A DNA stretch of 64,000 bases from JACOTK01 sp963743945 (GTDB lineage: Bacteria; Actinomycetota; Acidimicrobiia; Acidimicrobiales; CADCSY01), in the NCBI GenBank assembly GCA_963743945.1, contig CAVURO010000007.1, positions 1-64,000 of the forward strand. The letters run 5' to 3'. Below the pieces are notes generated by a model. That model worked only from the letters and a program-made list of their open reading frames with translations, was not told the origin of the DNA and did no database searches. A program made the translations under genes and the position numbers. Within the stretch, counting starts at the first letter, position 1, and each line of letters opens with the position of its first letter. Positions 56,267 to 64,000 of the stretch are shown piece by piece.

Positions 56267-57757
56267 CTACGCCACCTCGTAGGTGGGAGCCCCACCGCTC
56301 GCTGCGGTGACGGTCACCTTCTGGCCGACGAGGCTTGTTCCGGCCAGCGAGGCCGCGAGCTCCGGGCTCGCAGCAGCGGCGACCACCCTGCGGCCGTCGG
56401 CGAAGCGGGCGAAGATCGGCGCAGAGGTCGGCCCCTGCACCCGGTCGTGCAGCACGGTCATGCCCTCCACCTCGGCCGCCCCGCTCACGTCGCCGACCAC
56501 CTCGATGGCCGTTGCGTCGATGCGGGCCTGCTCCGCGGTCATGTCCGGGTGCTGCCAGCCGTTCGGTGGTGGCGTGGCCGAGTAGAGCCCCACGGCATGC
56601 TTGGTCACGTACCAACCGAGGCCGGTCACGAGTCCGATGTCGGCCGGGGTCTGACGACACAGGTCGACGGTTGTCGCGATGGAGTGGCTGACGTAGTTGT
56701 TGCCCGGGCCACCGAAGTAGGGGAGGCCACCGGTGACCGTCAGGCCTCGTGGGTCGAGACAGTCCAGCCCGAGCGCTTCGGCCGACATCTCGACGGCACA
56801 CGGGAAACACGAGTACAGATCGATGGTGGCGAGGTCGCCGACTCCCACGCCCGCGGCTGCGAACACGGCGGCTCCGGCCGCGGCGATGGCGGGCGAGCGC
56901 GAGATGTCCGGGCGTTCGGCGGGCAGGAACACGTCGTTGCAGTCCGCCGATGCCCACGGAAAGACCCACCGATCACGGGCGACCCCGGCAGCATCGGCTG
57001 CCTCGGCCGATGCGACCAGGATCGCCGCGCCCTGGTCGACCTCGATGATGCTGTTGAGCAGCTTGGTGTACGGCTCGCCGACCAGGCGATTGTCGGCGGT
57101 GACGGTCGACAGCTCCTCGGGAGTGCGGGCGGTTGGGAACCAGGCCAGGTCGGGGTGCGTGGCAGCCACCTCGGTGAAGGGAGCCATCATCCTGCCGAGC
57201 CAGGCGCGTTGCTCGGCCGGCGAGCGCCCGGCGCGAGCGGCGAGTGCGCTCTCGAAGATGGGGTACACCATCACCGGTGCGAAGAGTCCCGCTGCCATCT
57301 CGGCCGGCCCGACGCCGTTGCGCTCCGTGCCGAGCGGGGTGTCGGGCCCAAGGCCCTCGACGCCGGTGACCTCCAGGTCGACGCCGAGCTTTCGGGCTCG
57401 CCGAGCGGACCCTCCTGCCTCGGCTCCGACGATCAGGACGGCGTCGACGGTGCCGGCAGCGATGGCGTCACATGCCTGGGCCACCAGGTACTGGGGGGTG
57501 TTGCCTCCGATGGCGGTGTAACGCCTCGCCCCGGCGGGAAGGCCGAGTCGAGAGGCCAGCGACCCTGCGGCAGTGGTGTACCCGTGTGAGAGCACATTGA
57601 CCACGTCCACCGAGCCGATGCGCGAGGAGATGGTTCCCCCGGCGTCGGCGATGGCCAGGCGGGCAGCCTGTTCCATCAGGTCCAAGGGCTCGACGAGGCG
57701 GTCGGTGTTGTTGGTGGCCTGGCCAACTCCTACGACGACGGGGGTTCGGGCATCCAT
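56267..57757 (-). CDS. Thiolase-like protein (SCP2/TLP type)
   Basis: A 496-residue thiolase-fold protein. It opens TPVVVGVGQATNNTDRLVEP, and IDLYSCFPCAVEM, GGLPYFGGPGNNYVSH and GLGWYVTKHAVGLYSATPP follow. Where classical thiolases have the nucleophilic Cys, this protein reads GGNTPQYLV, so it cannot work as a normal thiolase; relatives in mycobacteria are called thiolase-like proteins and may bind lipids or acyl-CoA. A C-terminal extension has VQGPTSAPIFARFADGRRVV. AGGAGA precedes ATG 57757. It lies downstream of the acyl-CoA ligase on the same strand. Confidence 0.82.
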   Translation of the reverse strand: MDARTPVVVGVGQATNNTDRLVEPLDLMEQAARLAIADAGGTISSRIGSVDVVNVLSHGYTTAAGSLASRLGLPAGARRYTAIGGNTPQYLVAQACDAIAAGTVDAVLIVGAEAGGSARRARKLGVDLEVTGVEGLGPDTPLGTERNGVGPAEMAAGLFAPVMVYPIFESALAARAGRSPAEQRAWLGRMMAPFTEVAATHPDLAWFPTARTPEELSTVTADNRLVGEPYTKLLNSIIEVDQGAAILVASAEAADAAGVARDRWVFPWASADCNDVFLPAERPDISRSPAIAAAGAAVFAAAGVGVGDLATIDLYSCFPCAVEMSAEALGLDCLDPRGLTVTGGLPYFGGPGNNYVSHSIATTVDLCRQTPADIGLVTGLGWYVTKHAVGLYSATPPPNGWQHPDMTAEQARIDATAIEVVGDVSGAAEVEGMTVLHDRVQGPTSAPIFARFADGRRVVAAAASPELAASLAGTSLVGQKVTVTAASGGAPTYEVA

Positions 57758-57814
57758 GACGATTCTCCTGGCTTCGGGTTCGGTTTGTCGGGGGTGAGCG
57801 ATGGGATGGACGGC

Positions 57815-59371
57815 TCAGATCATGCGGGCTTCGCGCTGCCAGTATCGATCACGCAACAGGCGCTTGTAGAGCTTGCCGGTCGGGTGACGGGGCAACTCGT
57901 CCTCGAAGTCGACCGAACGAGGGCATTTGAAGTGTGCGATGTTGTTGCGGCAGTGCTCGATCAGCTCGGCTTCGAGCTCGGGTGACGGCTTGAAACCGGG
58001 GAGCAGCTCGACGGCAGCCTTGACCTCTTCGCCCCATTCCTCGTTCGGGATACCGAACACCGCGGCATCGGCGATGGCCGGATGGGTCGAGAGGGCCTGC
58101 TCGACCTCCGCCGGGTAGATGTTGACGCCCCCGGAGATGATCAGGTCCTTCTTGCGATCGGTGAGCCAGACATAGCCCTCCTCGTCGACGCGCCCGACAT
58201 CGCCGAGGGTGAAGACTCCGGGCTCGAGATGTGCCTCCTTCGTCTTGGCCTCGTCCTTGTAGTACTCGAAGGTGTTGGGGCTCATCTTGGAGCGGAAGTA
58301 CACCGTGCCCGTCTCGCCGACGGGCATCAGATCACCGTCGTCGCTGCGGATCTCGACGTCGAACATGACCGATGCCTTGCCGACCGATCCCTTGTGTTGG
58401 AGCCACTCCTCGGCCGTGATGGTGGTGATGCCACCCTCGGTCGCTCCGTAGTACTCGTTGATCACCGGGCCCCACCACTCGATCATCTGTTCCTTGGCCC
58501 ACAACGGGCACGGGGCCGCGCCGTGGATCACCGCCTGCAGGTGCGAGGGGTCGAAGGCGGCCTTGACGTCGTCGGGGAGACGCAACAGGCGCACGAACAT
58601 CGTGGGCACCAGGTGGGTGTTGGTGATCTTCCACCTGGTCATCAGCTCGAGGGTCTCCTCGGGCGTCCACCTGTCCATCATGATCAAGGTGTTGCCCTGG
58701 TTGAAGGCCATGGAGCTGAAGCCCAGGGGCGCAGCGTGATAGAGCGGCCCGGTCAGGAGGTGCGCGCCGCCTGGCTGCACGCCGAGCGGTTGGCCCATCA
58801 TCGCCAGCATCGAGATGAGCCCCTCGACGGTTGCACCGGGAGGCGCCATCGACCGGTTCACGCCCTTGGGCCGCCCGGTCGTGCCCGAGGTGTACAGCAT
58901 GAAGCCGCCCGGCTCGCGATCGAGTGGCAGGCGATCAGCCGAAGCCGCCGCAATGGCGGGCTCGTAGGCCAGGAAGGGCCCACGGGCCACGTCGCCGGTC
59001 ACCACCTTGAGCCGAAGGGCCGGAATCGCTGCACAGTGCTCGCCGGCGGCGAGGTAGGCCTCATCGACGATCAGCGCCTTCGCGTCGCAGTTCTCCACGA
59101 CGTAGGCGGCCTCTTCGCCGGTGAAGTGGTAGTTGACCGGGGTCATCTGCACCCCGAGCTTGATGGCGGCGCCCAGGACTTCGCTGAACTCGCTCCGGTT
59201 GCCCATCAACATGGCGATGTGATCACCACGGGCGATGCCCGCGTCGGCCAGGACATGGGCGATCCGGTTCACCCGCTCGTCGAACTGAGCCCAGGTCAGC
59301 TGGTGGCGCCTGTCGACGACCGCCAGGCCATCGGGTTGTTCGATGGCGAAATTGAAGAAGCCTGCGGTCAT
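57815..59371 (-). CDS. Acyl-CoA synthetase (FadD-like, AMP-binding)
   Basis: A 518-residue ANL-superfamily ligase. The P-loop is LYTSGTTGRPKGV, with YHAAPLGFSSMAF, INEYYGATEGG, FTLGDVGRVDEEGYVWLTDR and the C-terminal catalytic lysine region HPTGKLYKR. It activates a fatty or other carboxylic acid as acyl-AMP and then acyl-CoA; chain length cannot be read. ATG 59371 begins at the usual N-terminus (FFNFAIEQPDGLAVVDRRHQ). On its strand TACGCT (59421-59426) may be the -10. A twin palindrome in the divergent region probably controls it together with the acyl-CoA dehydrogenase. Confidence 0.92.
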   Translation of the reverse strand: MTAGFFNFAIEQPDGLAVVDRRHQLTWAQFDERVNRIAHVLADAGIARGDHIAMLMGNRSEFSEVLGAAIKLGVQMTPVNYHFTGEEAAYVVENCDAKALIVDEAYLAAGEHCAAIPALRLKVVTGDVARGPFLAYEPAIAAASADRLPLDREPGGFMLYTSGTTGRPKGVNRSMAPPGATVEGLISMLAMMGQPLGVQPGGAHLLTGPLYHAAPLGFSSMAFNQGNTLIMMDRWTPEETLELMTRWKITNTHLVPTMFVRLLRLPDDVKAAFDPSHLQAVIHGAAPCPLWAKEQMIEWWGPVINEYYGATEGGITTITAEEWLQHKGSVGKASVMFDVEIRSDDGDLMPVGETGTVYFRSKMSPNTFEYYKDEAKTKEAHLEPGVFTLGDVGRVDEEGYVWLTDRKKDLIISGGVNIYPAEVEQALSTHPAIADAAVFGIPNEEWGEEVKAAVELLPGFKPSPELEAELIEHCRNNIAHFKCPRSVDFEDELPRHPTGKLYKRLLRDRYWQREARMI

Positions 59372-59430
59372 GACGAGAACCCCCCGGTTGTTCGACCCGG
59401 CCCGTGTCGGCCTTCTCGGGAGCGTATCGC

Positions 59431-59487
59431 GACGAGACACCGTGGGTCTCGTGTTGATGAAGACGAGACACCGTGGGTCTCGTGTTG
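59431..59487. promoter_or_regulatory. Twin palindromic operators between fadD-like and acyl-CoA dehydrogenase genes
   Basis: A 26-base segment is repeated at 59431-59456 and 59462-59487 (period 31, about three helical turns). Each copy holds ACGAGAC, seven bases, GTCTCGT, a perfect 7-bp inverted repeat. The site sits in the divergent promoter region and looks like a pair of dimer sites for a TetR-type regulator of fatty-acid genes; the regulator family is inferred. Confidence 0.6.
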
Positions 59488-59546
59488 CACGATCAACCTC
59501 GGTCGGACGAGAATGACCGAAGCATCGTTCGAAAGGGAGGGAATTC

Positions 59547-60839
59547 ATGCCCGAAGTTGAGGTCATCGAGGACGCAGCGTCAGCGGCGATCCGCGCCGAG
59601 GCCGGCGCCTGGTTCGACAAGAACTGGGACCCGGATCTCACGCTGGGCGAGTGGTGGGAGCGCCTCGCCGAGTCCGGTTGGGGTCTTCCCACGTGGTCCG
59701 CGGAGTGGTTCGGCAAGGGATTCAACTCCGATCAGGCGGCGATCGTCGCCCAGGAGCGCAAGCGGGTTGGCGCCTACGGGCCCCCCAGCGGCATCGGCAT
59801 CATGATGGCCGGGCCCACCATCATCAACCATGCCACCGATGAGCAGAAGCAACGCTTCCTTCCCTCCATGGTGTCGGGCAAAGAGGTGTGGTGTCAGCTC
59901 TTCAGTGAGCCCGGTTCGGGTTCCGATCTCGCCAGCCTTTCGACCCGGGCAGTGCGTGACGGCGACGAGTGGATCGTCAACGGCCAGAAGGTGTGGACCT
60001 CCGGCGCCCAGTTCTCGAAGTGGGGCATCCTCATCGCCCGCACCAACGTCGACGTGCCCAAGCACAAGGGCGTCACCTACTTCGTGATCGACATGGACCA
60101 GCCCGGCATCGAGGTGCGTCCGCTGAAGGAGATGACGGGCGGAGCGACCTTCAACGAGGTGTTCTTCACCGACGCACGGGTCCCCCACGCCAACATGATC
60201 GGCGACGAGGGCGAAGGCTGGGGCGTGGCGGTCACCACGTTGGCACACGAGCGCAACTCGCTCGGCGCCGGCTCGATGGGCGGCATGGGCGGCGGTGAGG
60301 TCATCGGCCTTCCCGACCTGAACGCCAAGCTGAGCGATCTCATGAAGGGTGGCGGCGGAGGCGAGATGGCCGGCATGGCAGCGGCCTTCGGCGGCGGCGG
60401 CGCATCGATGATCAAGATGCTGCCGGCCATGTTCAACAAGCAGAAGGATCCGCTTGTTCGCCAGGACATCATCCAGCTCTACACGATGATGGAGATCGCC
60501 CGTTACACCGGTCTACGTTCGCAGGCCGCCGCCGCTCGCGGTCAACGTCCCGGTCCCGAGGTGTCCACGGGCAAGCTCATGGCCTCGAACATGGTGCGCC
60601 ACATGCGCGACGTCGGCCTTCGCATCGAGGGCGCCCAGGGCATGCTGCACGGCAAGGATGCTCCGCTCAACGGCATGATGCAGTTCCTCGCCCTGTTCTG
60701 CCCGGCCATCGCCATCGCAGGCGGTACCGACCAGGTGCAGCGCAACATCATCGGCGAACGAGTCCTCGGCCTTCCGTCCGAGCCGCGCGTCGACAAGGAG
60801 CTTCCCTTCAAGGATCTCAAGGTCGGAACCCAGCGCTGA
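59547..60839 (+). CDS. Acyl-CoA dehydrogenase family protein
   Basis: A 430-residue flavoprotein of the acyl-CoA dehydrogenase family. FAD and substrate motifs are WCQLFSEPGSGSDLAS, WIVNGQKVWTSGA, MTGGATFNEVFFTDARVP and, at the end, GGTDQVQRNIIGERVLGLP. It likely oxidises an acyl-CoA at the alpha-beta position. A Gly- and Met-rich insert of about 60 residues (GGMGGGEVIGLP to MIKMLPAMF) interrupts the C-terminal helical domain. ATG 59547 has GGGAGGG upstream. It is divergent from the acyl-CoA ligase and shares the twin operator. Confidence 0.92.
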   Translation: MPEVEVIEDAASAAIRAEAGAWFDKNWDPDLTLGEWWERLAESGWGLPTWSAEWFGKGFNSDQAAIVAQERKRVGAYGPPSGIGIMMAGPTIINHATDEQKQRFLPSMVSGKEVWCQLFSEPGSGSDLASLSTRAVRDGDEWIVNGQKVWTSGAQFSKWGILIARTNVDVPKHKGVTYFVIDMDQPGIEVRPLKEMTGGATFNEVFFTDARVPHANMIGDEGEGWGVAVTTLAHERNSLGAGSMGGMGGGEVIGLPDLNAKLSDLMKGGGGGEMAGMAAAFGGGGASMIKMLPAMFNKQKDPLVRQDIIQLYTMMEIARYTGLRSQAAAARGQRPGPEVSTGKLMASNMVRHMRDVGLRIEGAQGMLHGKDAPLNGMMQFLALFCPAIAIAGGTDQVQRNIIGERVLGLPSEPRVDKELPFKDLKVGTQR

Positions 60840-60862
60840 CCTTTTCCTGTCGGGAACGAACA

Positions 60863-60898
60863 GCGACAAGGCCCCCGGTCCGCCGGGGGCCTTGTCGC
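60863..60898 (+). terminator. Strong hairpin terminator
   Basis: GCGACAAGGCCCCCGG (60863-60878), loop TCCG, and its exact complement (60883-60898) form a 16-bp perfect stem 23 bases after the acyl-CoA dehydrogenase stop. No T-run follows. A 17-base tandem repeat of CCTTGTCGCGTGACG type (60890-60923) overlaps the second arm. Confidence 0.65.
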
Positions 60899-61007
60899 GT
60901 GACGTGCCTTGTCGCGTGACGGCCTTGTTGCATGCGGGCCTGGGTCATGGGGCCGATGACGCATGAGAGTCACCGGAGAGCGACGGCGGCCCAAGTAGGA
61001 TGCAGCC

Positions 61008-62177
61008 GTGGCAATCGCTCGAAGACCGACCCGGGGTGACTGCGTCGGCATTGTGGGCGCGGGACAACTCGCCCGGATGACCTACCAGGCGGGCATCGCG
61101 TTGGGTCTCACCGTGCGCCTCCTTGCGGAGACTCCCGAGGACGCTGCAGCGCTGGTGGCCGCCGACGTCGAGACCGGTTCGGCGAGGTCGCTCGAGGTTC
61201 TGCGGCGCTTTGCCGCGTCGTGCGACGTGCTCACGTTCGAGCACGAGCTGATCGATCCCGCCCACCTGCGCGATCTGGAGTCCGCCGGCCACATCCTGCG
61301 GCCGAGCGCGGCGGTGGCGACGACGGTCTTCGACAAGCGTCGACAGCGTGAGGTCATGGTCAAGGAGGGTTTGCCCGTTCCCGCGTACAGCGATGCCGTG
61401 GAGGGAGCCGATGACATCGTGGCCTTCGGGGACCGTCAGGGCTGGCCGCTGGTGGTGAAGCTCGCGAACGGTGGTTACGACGGGCGTGGCGTCTTCGTGG
61501 TTCGCCACGCAGCCGAGGCCGAGCAGCTGTTCGTCGAGCTTGCCGGTCGTGCACTGCTGGTCGAGGCCTGGGTGCCGATCGAACAGGAGTTGGCGGTGAT
61601 GGTCGCTCGCCGTCCATCGGGCGAGTGCGTGGTCTACCCGGTGGTCGAGACCGTGCAGCGTGACGGCATCTGTCACGAGGTGTTCGCACCGGCGCCCCTC
61701 AGCGCAGCTCTGGAGGCGCAGGCCAAGGCGATGGGACGTCGGATGGCCGAGGCGATGGACCTGGTGGGGATCCTGGCGGTCGAGCTGTTCGTCACCGCGG
61801 ACGGCTTGGTCGTCAACGAGCTGGCGGCGCGTCCGCACAACTCCGGCCATCACACGATCGAGGGTTGTGTGACCTCACAGTTCGAGAACCACCTGCGGGC
61901 GGTGCTCGATCTTCCTCTGGGCGAGCCCGGGCTCGTCGGAACGGCGGTGGCGATGGCGAACGTGTTGGGCGCTGGGGACGGCGTCGAACCCCAGGCAGCG
62001 CTGGGAGCGGCGCTGGAGGTGCCCGGGGCACATGTGCACCTGTACGGCAAGCAGGCCCGGCCCGGTCGCAAGCTTGGCCACGTCACGGTGGTCGGCGATG
62101 ATCTGGATGACGCCCGGGAACGGGCCCGTCGAGCCGCCGGCTTGTTGATGGGCGCTCGAGAGAGGGAGCCGGTGTGA
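61008..62177 (+). CDS. purK: N5-carboxyaminoimidazole ribonucleotide synthase PurK
   Basis: PurK (389 residues) is an ATP-grasp enzyme that makes N5-CAIR from AIR, bicarbonate and ATP in purine synthesis. VGIVGAGQLARMTYQAGIAL at the N-terminus, WPLVVKLANGGYDGRGVFVV for ATP and NELAARPHNSGHHTIEGC near the metal site are typical. GTG 61008 follows TAGGAT (60996-61001) by six bases, so the transcript is probably leaderless. The stop overlaps purE as GTGA, so the two act in sequence from one message. Confidence 0.95.
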   Translation: MAIARRPTRGDCVGIVGAGQLARMTYQAGIALGLTVRLLAETPEDAAALVAADVETGSARSLEVLRRFAASCDVLTFEHELIDPAHLRDLESAGHILRPSAAVATTVFDKRRQREVMVKEGLPVPAYSDAVEGADDIVAFGDRQGWPLVVKLANGGYDGRGVFVVRHAAEAEQLFVELAGRALLVEAWVPIEQELAVMVARRPSGECVVYPVVETVQRDGICHEVFAPAPLSAALEAQAKAMGRRMAEAMDLVGILAVELFVTADGLVVNELAARPHNSGHHTIEGCVTSQFENHLRAVLDLPLGEPGLVGTAVAMANVLGAGDGVEPQAALGAALEVPGAHVHLYGKQARPGRKLGHVTVVGDDLDDARERARRAAGLLMGAREREPV

Positions 62178-62692
62178 TCCGACGAAATCGACAGGAAGAA
62201 CCGGAGCCGACACCCCTCGTCGGTGTCGTCATGGGCTCGGCATCCGATCTCCCGATCATGCAGCTCGCCGCAGACCTCCTCGGTGCGTTCGAGGTCGAGC
62301 ACGAGGTTCGCGTGGTGTCGGCGCATCGCACCCCCATCGACATGCTCGGATACGCCCAGGCAGCCGCTGAGCGCGGCCTGAAGGTGATCATCGCCGGCGC
62401 GGGTGGTGCAGCGCACCTTCCCGGCATGTTGGCGGCAGCGACCCACCTCCCGGTGATCGGCGTGCCCATCCCCCTGGCCCACCTGGACGGCCTCGATTCG
62501 CTGCTCTCCATCGTGCAGATGCCTGCAGGCGTGCCGGTGGCCACGGTGGGTGTGGGAAACGCCCGAAATGCCGCGCTTCTTGCCGTCCGAATCCTGGCGA
62601 CCGGCGACCCTGATCTGGTCGGGGCACTCGGCGAGTATCGAGACGAGGCAGCAGCGCAATCCCGGGCTCCATTGCCCTCACCCACGCGTTGA
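62174..62692 (+). CDS. purE: N5-CAIR mutase PurE
   Basis: PurE (172 residues) converts N5-CAIR to CAIR. The class I motifs are VGVVMGSASDLPIM, VVSAHRTPIDML and IIAGAGGAAHLPGM, with ASAxHL replaced by AATHLPVIGVP. It begins with a short basic stretch before the family core. GTG 62174 overlaps purK. The stop overlaps the TTG of the next gene as TTGA, so all three genes are probably translated together. Confidence 0.95.
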   Translation: MIRRNRQEEPEPTPLVGVVMGSASDLPIMQLAADLLGAFEVEHEVRVVSAHRTPIDMLGYAQAAAERGLKVIIAGAGGAAHLPGMLAAATHLPVIGVPIPLAHLDGLDSLLSIVQMPAGVPVATVGVGNARNAALLAVRILATGDPDLVGALGEYRDEAAAQSRAPLPSPTR

Positions 62693-63780
62693 GGGAGCCC
62701 TCGACGGAAAGCTCGGCGTCCCCGGCTGTTGCGCAGGCCGTAGGTGTGCTGCGTGCCGGCGGACTGGTGGCCTTTCCGACCGAGACGGTCTACGGACTCG
62801 GCGCCGACGCGTCGAATGACGAGGCGCTTCGGCGGATCTTTGCCGTCAAGGGCCGCCCGAGCGACCATCCGCTCATCGTGCATCTCGGTGATGCCCACGA
62901 ACTCGATACCTGGGCTCGGGAGATCCCATCGGATGCACGTCTGCTGGCTGCCGCATGCTGGCCCGGTCCGCTCACCTTGGTGCTGCGGCGCTCCTCCGTC
63001 GTGTCCGACGTCGTCACCGGGGGTCGTGACTCGGTCGGATTGCGGGTGCCGAGCCATCCGGTTGCCCTCGAGCTGTTGCGGGCATTCGGAGGGGGAGTGG
63101 CCGCGCCCTCGGCAAACCGTTTCGGACGGGTCAGTCCGACCACCGCCGCTCACGTCGTGGCTGATCTGGGCGACGACGTCGATGTGGTGCTCGACGGGGG
63201 AGCGTGTGGGGTCGGCGTGGAGTCGACCATCGTCGACCTCACCGGTGAGGCGCCGATGCTGTTGCGTCAAGGCAGTGTCTCGATCGAGACCATCGAAGGG
63301 GTCATCGGTCGCGCCGTCATCGCCACGCCCGAAGGCCCCGCTCGAGCACCGGGCATGTTGGCGGCACATTACGCACCCGCCGCTCGCGTTGAGCTCGTCG
63401 AGGCTCACCGACTCCAGGAGCGACTGCGGCTCGTGTCCAAGCCGCCCGAGACCATGCCTCCCGAGACCGTGCCTCCCGAGACCGTGCCGCACGGGGAAGC
63501 CGTGCGTGTGGGCGTGCTTGCACCGGAGATTCCAGCCGACCTCCCAGCCGACGTGGCCACGGAGGTGGTGCTGCTCGCCGGCGGAAGGGACGCGACCACC
63601 TACGCCCGCAACCTGTACGCCCGACTTCGTGAGGCGGACCTCGCGGGCGTGGGGATCCTTCTTGCGGTGCCTCCACCGAGCGCCCCTGATGGCAACGATG
63701 CGGGCCTCGCTGCCGCCGTGCGGGATCGCCTGAGCCGAGCGGCGGCGGCCGGAGCCCTGCGGACGACATCCGAAAGATGA
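62689..63780 (+). CDS. Threonylcarbamoyl-AMP synthase (Sua5/YwlC/TsaC type)
   Basis: A 363-residue Sua5-type enzyme: an N-terminal YrdC domain (GGLVAFPTETVYGLGADA, KGRPSDHPLIVHL, GPLTLVLRRS, VAAPSANRFGRVSPTTA) and a C-terminal Sua5 domain (ARAPGMLAAHYAPAARVEL to YARLREADLAGVGILLA). It makes threonylcarbamoyl-AMP for t6A37 of tRNA. The linker of the Sua5 domain holds three PPET(M/V) pentapeptides from 15-base repeats (63441-63485). The start is TTG 62689, overlapping purE. It is the last gene of the purK operon. Confidence 0.9.
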   Translation: MREPSTESSASPAVAQAVGVLRAGGLVAFPTETVYGLGADASNDEALRRIFAVKGRPSDHPLIVHLGDAHELDTWAREIPSDARLLAAACWPGPLTLVLRRSSVVSDVVTGGRDSVGLRVPSHPVALELLRAFGGGVAAPSANRFGRVSPTTAAHVVADLGDDVDVVLDGGACGVGVESTIVDLTGEAPMLLRQGSVSIETIEGVIGRAVIATPEGPARAPGMLAAHYAPAARVELVEAHRLQERLRLVSKPPETMPPETVPPETVPHGEAVRVGVLAPEIPADLPADVATEVVLLAGGRDATTYARNLYARLREADLAGVGILLAVPPPSAPDGNDAGLAAAVRDRLSRAAAAGALRTTSER

Positions 63781-63810
63781 GAGTCCGAAAAGATGAGAGT
63801 CAGAAAAATG

Positions 63811-63840
63811 AAAGACGGTCACCCGAAGGTGACCGTCTTT
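63811..63840. terminator. Bidirectional intrinsic terminator
   Basis: AAAGACGGTCACC (63811-63823), loop CGAA, and GGTGACCGTCTTT (63828-63840) form a perfect 13-bp stem with A/T ends on both sides, between the convergent tsaC-type gene and the minus-strand gene at the window end. The A-tract upstream (AGAAAAATGAAAGAC) serves as the T-tract for the minus strand. Confidence 0.8.
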
Positions 63841-63863
63841 CGGGGTCGCAGGCGACCGGCTGA

Positions 63864-64000
63864 TCAGGCGCTCTGCACTTCACCTTCGGCGAGGGCGAAC
63901 ATCTCGTACTCCTCGCCGGTGTCGGCCCAGTTCTCGAACTGGATGACGCCCAGCTCCTCGAACTTGTGACGCAGCCAGGCATCGCCGGCATCGAGAAGTC
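63864..64000 (-). CDS. 3' end of an unrecognised protein, cut by the window edge
   Basis: Reading the minus strand from the window edge gives an open frame of 44 codons ending in TGA (63864-63866): AWLRHKFEELGVIQFENWAD, then TGEEYEMFALAEGEVQSA. The sequence is acidic and looks like ordinary coding sequence, and the terminator just beyond its stop supports it. The start is outside the window. I do not recognise the family from this fragment. Confidence 0.7.
   Translation of the reverse strand, partial: LLDAGDAWLRHKFEELGVIQFENWADTGEEYEMFALAEGEVQSA

Noticed and set aside
1..64000. tRNA or rRNA genes, CRISPR arrays, insertion sequences, prophage
   Set aside because: I looked for cloverleaf-like segments, regular repeat-spacer arrays, transposases and phage genes and found none that I could support.

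Overview
The window looks like a chromosomal segment of a high-G+C actinobacterium. The evidence is a dcw cell-wall/division cluster in actinobacterial style (mraZ to ftsZ, then pgeF, yggS, sepF, yggT, divIVA, with no ftsA), a mycothiol-type cysteine ligase (mshC), an F420-dependent NADP reductase, a phosphatidylinositol mannoside locus (pgsA, patA-like, pimA) in the thrS-HIT-pgsA-patA-pimA order known from mycobacteria, and a LexA box of the TCGAAC-N4-GTTCGA type at ruvC. A deep-branching group such as Acidimicrobiia is my guess from overall character; no rRNA or tRNA gene was seen to test it. Coding density is very high and many genes overlap as ATGA, GTGA or TTGA.

Layout. Positions 1-3.6 kb hold a small conserved actinobacterial protein, an HNH nuclease, a MenC-like enzyme, a lipoate-ligase-like protein and a divergent Lgt homologue. 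Positions 3.7-25.7 kb are the dcw cluster, controlled at the front by a promoter overlapped by phased GTGG repeats (candidate MraZ sites) and by a structured RNA between mraZ and rsmH. The cluster is rearranged: murF is missing between murE and mraY, and between ftsW and murC lie a membrane protein, a cupredoxin lipoprotein and an inverted operon murG-ptmE-legB. ftsQ carries an apparent one-base frameshift. Positions 25.8-32.5 kb hold a frameshifted membrane protein with a long K/A/P/R repeat tail, two CNNM/CBS membrane proteins, fabI, npdG and mshC. A 100-bp element with 27-bp inverted ends separates mshC from thrS.

Positions 32.7-47.4 kb are the thrS/PIM locus, with an O-antigen-ligase-like protein and two secreted proteins inserted before pimA, followed by lemA-htpX, a DUF3048 lipoprotein, pdxS-pdxT and yebC. 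Positions 47.5-53.1 kb are an accessory three-gene signalling module: a hybrid PAS histidine kinase, a REC-HD-GYP-REC-LuxR fusion and a winged-helix-PAS-EAL protein. It joins two c-di-GMP phosphodiesterases to DNA-binding domains and sits between yebC and ruvCAB, which are close neighbours in many actinobacteria. Positions 53.4-55.7 kb are ruvCAB with a LexA box, tandem palindromes and a triplicated ruvA start. Positions 55.7-60.8 kb hold a carbonic anhydrase and a fatty-acid cluster (thiolase-like protein, acyl-CoA ligase, divergent acyl-CoA dehydrogenase) with twin palindromic operators. Positions 61-63.8 kb are purK-purE-tsaC, and the window ends in the 3' part of an unrecognised minus-strand gene.

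Two window-wide habits stand out. At least fifteen genes have a TANNNT -10 hexamer ending 6-8 bases before the start codon, which implies leaderless transcripts. Short tandem duplications, often 15 bases long and in frame, recur at gene starts and in linkers. No mobile element with a transposase, CRISPR array or tRNA was seen. Apart from about 410 bases between 53076 and 53486, which hold only a doubtful small ORF and regulatory palindromes, no stretch over 300 bases lacks a gene.
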